A stretch of DNA of 14,877 bases from Halanaerobiales bacterium (GTDB taxonomy: Bacteria > Bacillota_F > Halanaerobiia > Halanaerobiales > DTU029), in contig JADQBV010000312.1 in NCBI GenBank assembly GCA_016278415.1, positions 1 through 14,877 of the forward strand, written 5' to 3'. The translations under genes and the position numbers were made by a program. The notes under the pieces are model-generated. The model worked only from the letters and a program-made list of their open reading frames with translations. It did not search any database and was not told the DNA's origin. Shown in pieces: positions 14,108 through 14,877 of this stretch. Numbering within the stretch: the stretch's first letter is position 1; the number at the start of each line of letters is the position of its first letter.

Positions 14108-14877
14108 ATGGAATTTATTAGTTTTAACCCATTTCGTAGTATTGGATTTCCCAATAGTAGTTATATTAAAGCAGAGAATATGCTTCAGGAGGAAGAAAAG
14201 ATTAAATCAGCGAGTTTCATACTCTACCCAGAATACTGGCAGGTTAACTCCTTAGTCTATGGCTGGCAGAAAAATATTTTCCCCAGTATCAGTAGTTACC
14301 ACCTTGGTCATGACAAGATAGAAATGACCCGTATGTTTCAGGCAATCATCCCTGAACATACCCCCTATACCAAAATTATGGGGCATAACCCAGAAGCTAA
14401 TAAAAATATGATAAAAGAAAAAATACTATCAAACTTCGGCTTCCCTTTTATAGCAAAAAAGCCCCGCAGTTCTGAGGGTAAAGGTGTCTATCTTATTAAT
14501 GATATGACTGACTTAAATCAGTATCTTGAAGAAAACAGTATCCTATATTTACAGGAATACTTGCCAATATCCCGCGATTTACGAGTTGTCCTTATCGGCG
14601 ACAAGGTCTTTTCAGCTTACTGGCGTATAGGTGATGAAGGGAACTTTAAAAACAACTTGGCCCAGGGTGGTATGATCTCTCATGAAAATATACCTGAAGA
14701 AGCTATTGCCTTAGTCGAAAAGATTGCCAAACAGACAGGCATAAATCATGCAGGCTTTGATATCGTAGTCTATGATGATAGGCTCTATGTGCTAGAATTT
14801 AATGTTTTCTTTGGGAACCAAGGGCTGGTTGGACGGCAACGAGAGATTAACAATGAGATTTATAAATATTTAGTTAA
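14108..14877 (+). CDS. RimK-type ATP-grasp ligase, truncated by the window edge
   Basis: The 256 codons present form a continuous frame that runs off the right edge. A stop (TAG at 14105) directly precedes ATG 14108, which fixes this as the first possible start; GGTGG lies five bases upstream. The ATP-grasp core is visible: FPFIAKKPRSSEGKG (112-126) with the lysine and glycine-rich loop, LQEYL (148-152), RDLRVVLIGDKV (156-167), the NN pair (182-183), and the magnesium ligands D218 (GFDIV), E230 and N232 (LEFN). The SRDLRVV and NHAGFDIV stretches are typical of the RimK/glutathione synthetase branch, which joins an amino acid to a peptide, protein or small molecule through an acyl phosphate. 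The substrate cannot be told. Spore-coat YheC/YheD proteins are also ATP-grasp, but the RimK features fit better. Confidence 0.8.
   Translation, partial: MEFISFNPFRSIGFPNSSYIKAENMLQEEEKIKSASFILYPEYWQVNSLVYGWQKNIFPSISSYHLGHDKIEMTRMFQAIIPEHTPYTKIMGHNPEANKNMIKEKILSNFGFPFIAKKPRSSEGKGVYLINDMTDLNQYLEENSILYLQEYLPISRDLRVVLIGDKVFSAYWRIGDEGNFKNNLAQGGMISHENIPEEAIALVEKIAKQTGINHAGFDIVVYDDRLYVLEFNVFFGNQGLVGRQREINNEIYKYLV

Noticed and set aside
1..14877. tRNA, rRNA, CRISPR array or riboswitch
   Set aside because: No cloverleaf with a GTTCRA-type arm, no regularly spaced repeat array and no recognisable aptamer core was seen in the intergenic regions.

Overview
The window is AT-rich, gene-dense bacterial DNA with almost every gene on the minus strand. 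Codon use, strong Shine-Dalgarno sites (GGAGGTG, AAAGGAG) and protein style point to a low-GC Firmicute relative. At the same time there are two predicted outer-membrane beta-barrels ending in Phe and a large lipoprotein, which a single-membrane Firmicute would not need. A diderm, probably anaerobic Firmicute of the Halanaerobiales type is my best guess. It is an inference from gene content, not from a marker gene.

Layout. Positions 1-346 hold no gene. A PatA-like class III aminotransferase (347-1747) follows, three bases downstream of a PD-(D/E)XK nuclease of the Rpn / PDDEXK_2 transposase-like family (1751-2662). That nuclease is preceded by two stacked near-consensus sigma-A promoters. Next come a beheaded GT4 glycosyltransferase remnant (2787-3185), a secreted protein with a copper-amine-oxidase-like N domain plus a BsuPI domain (3198-3995), and a D-2-hydroxyacid dehydrogenase that probably prefers NADPH (4119-5075).

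The middle of the window is an envelope block. It has a PorV/TraF-like barrel (5318-6604) directly downstream of a 665-residue lipoprotein of unknown function (6630-8627), then a small plus-strand gene (8943-9155), then a second barrel of the same kind (9266-10354). The lipoprotein and first barrel look like one operon, with the lipoprotein translated first. Beyond it lie a membrane sensor with GAF and HD-GYP domains (10463-12760), galU (12895-13761) and, divergently, a RimK-type ATP-grasp ligase cut off by the right edge (14108-14877).

How they fit together: envelope biogenesis is the common thread. GalU makes UDP-glucose for glycolipid or polysaccharide synthesis, the GT4 remnant is of a type that uses such donors, the barrels and lipoprotein are predicted to sit in an outer membrane, and the HD-GYP protein would read an extracytoplasmic signal and degrade cyclic di-nucleotides. 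No tRNA, rRNA, CRISPR array, complete insertion sequence or riboswitch was recognised. The best candidate for something undescribed is the lipoprotein/barrel pair with its nearby paralogous barrel and divergent small protein.
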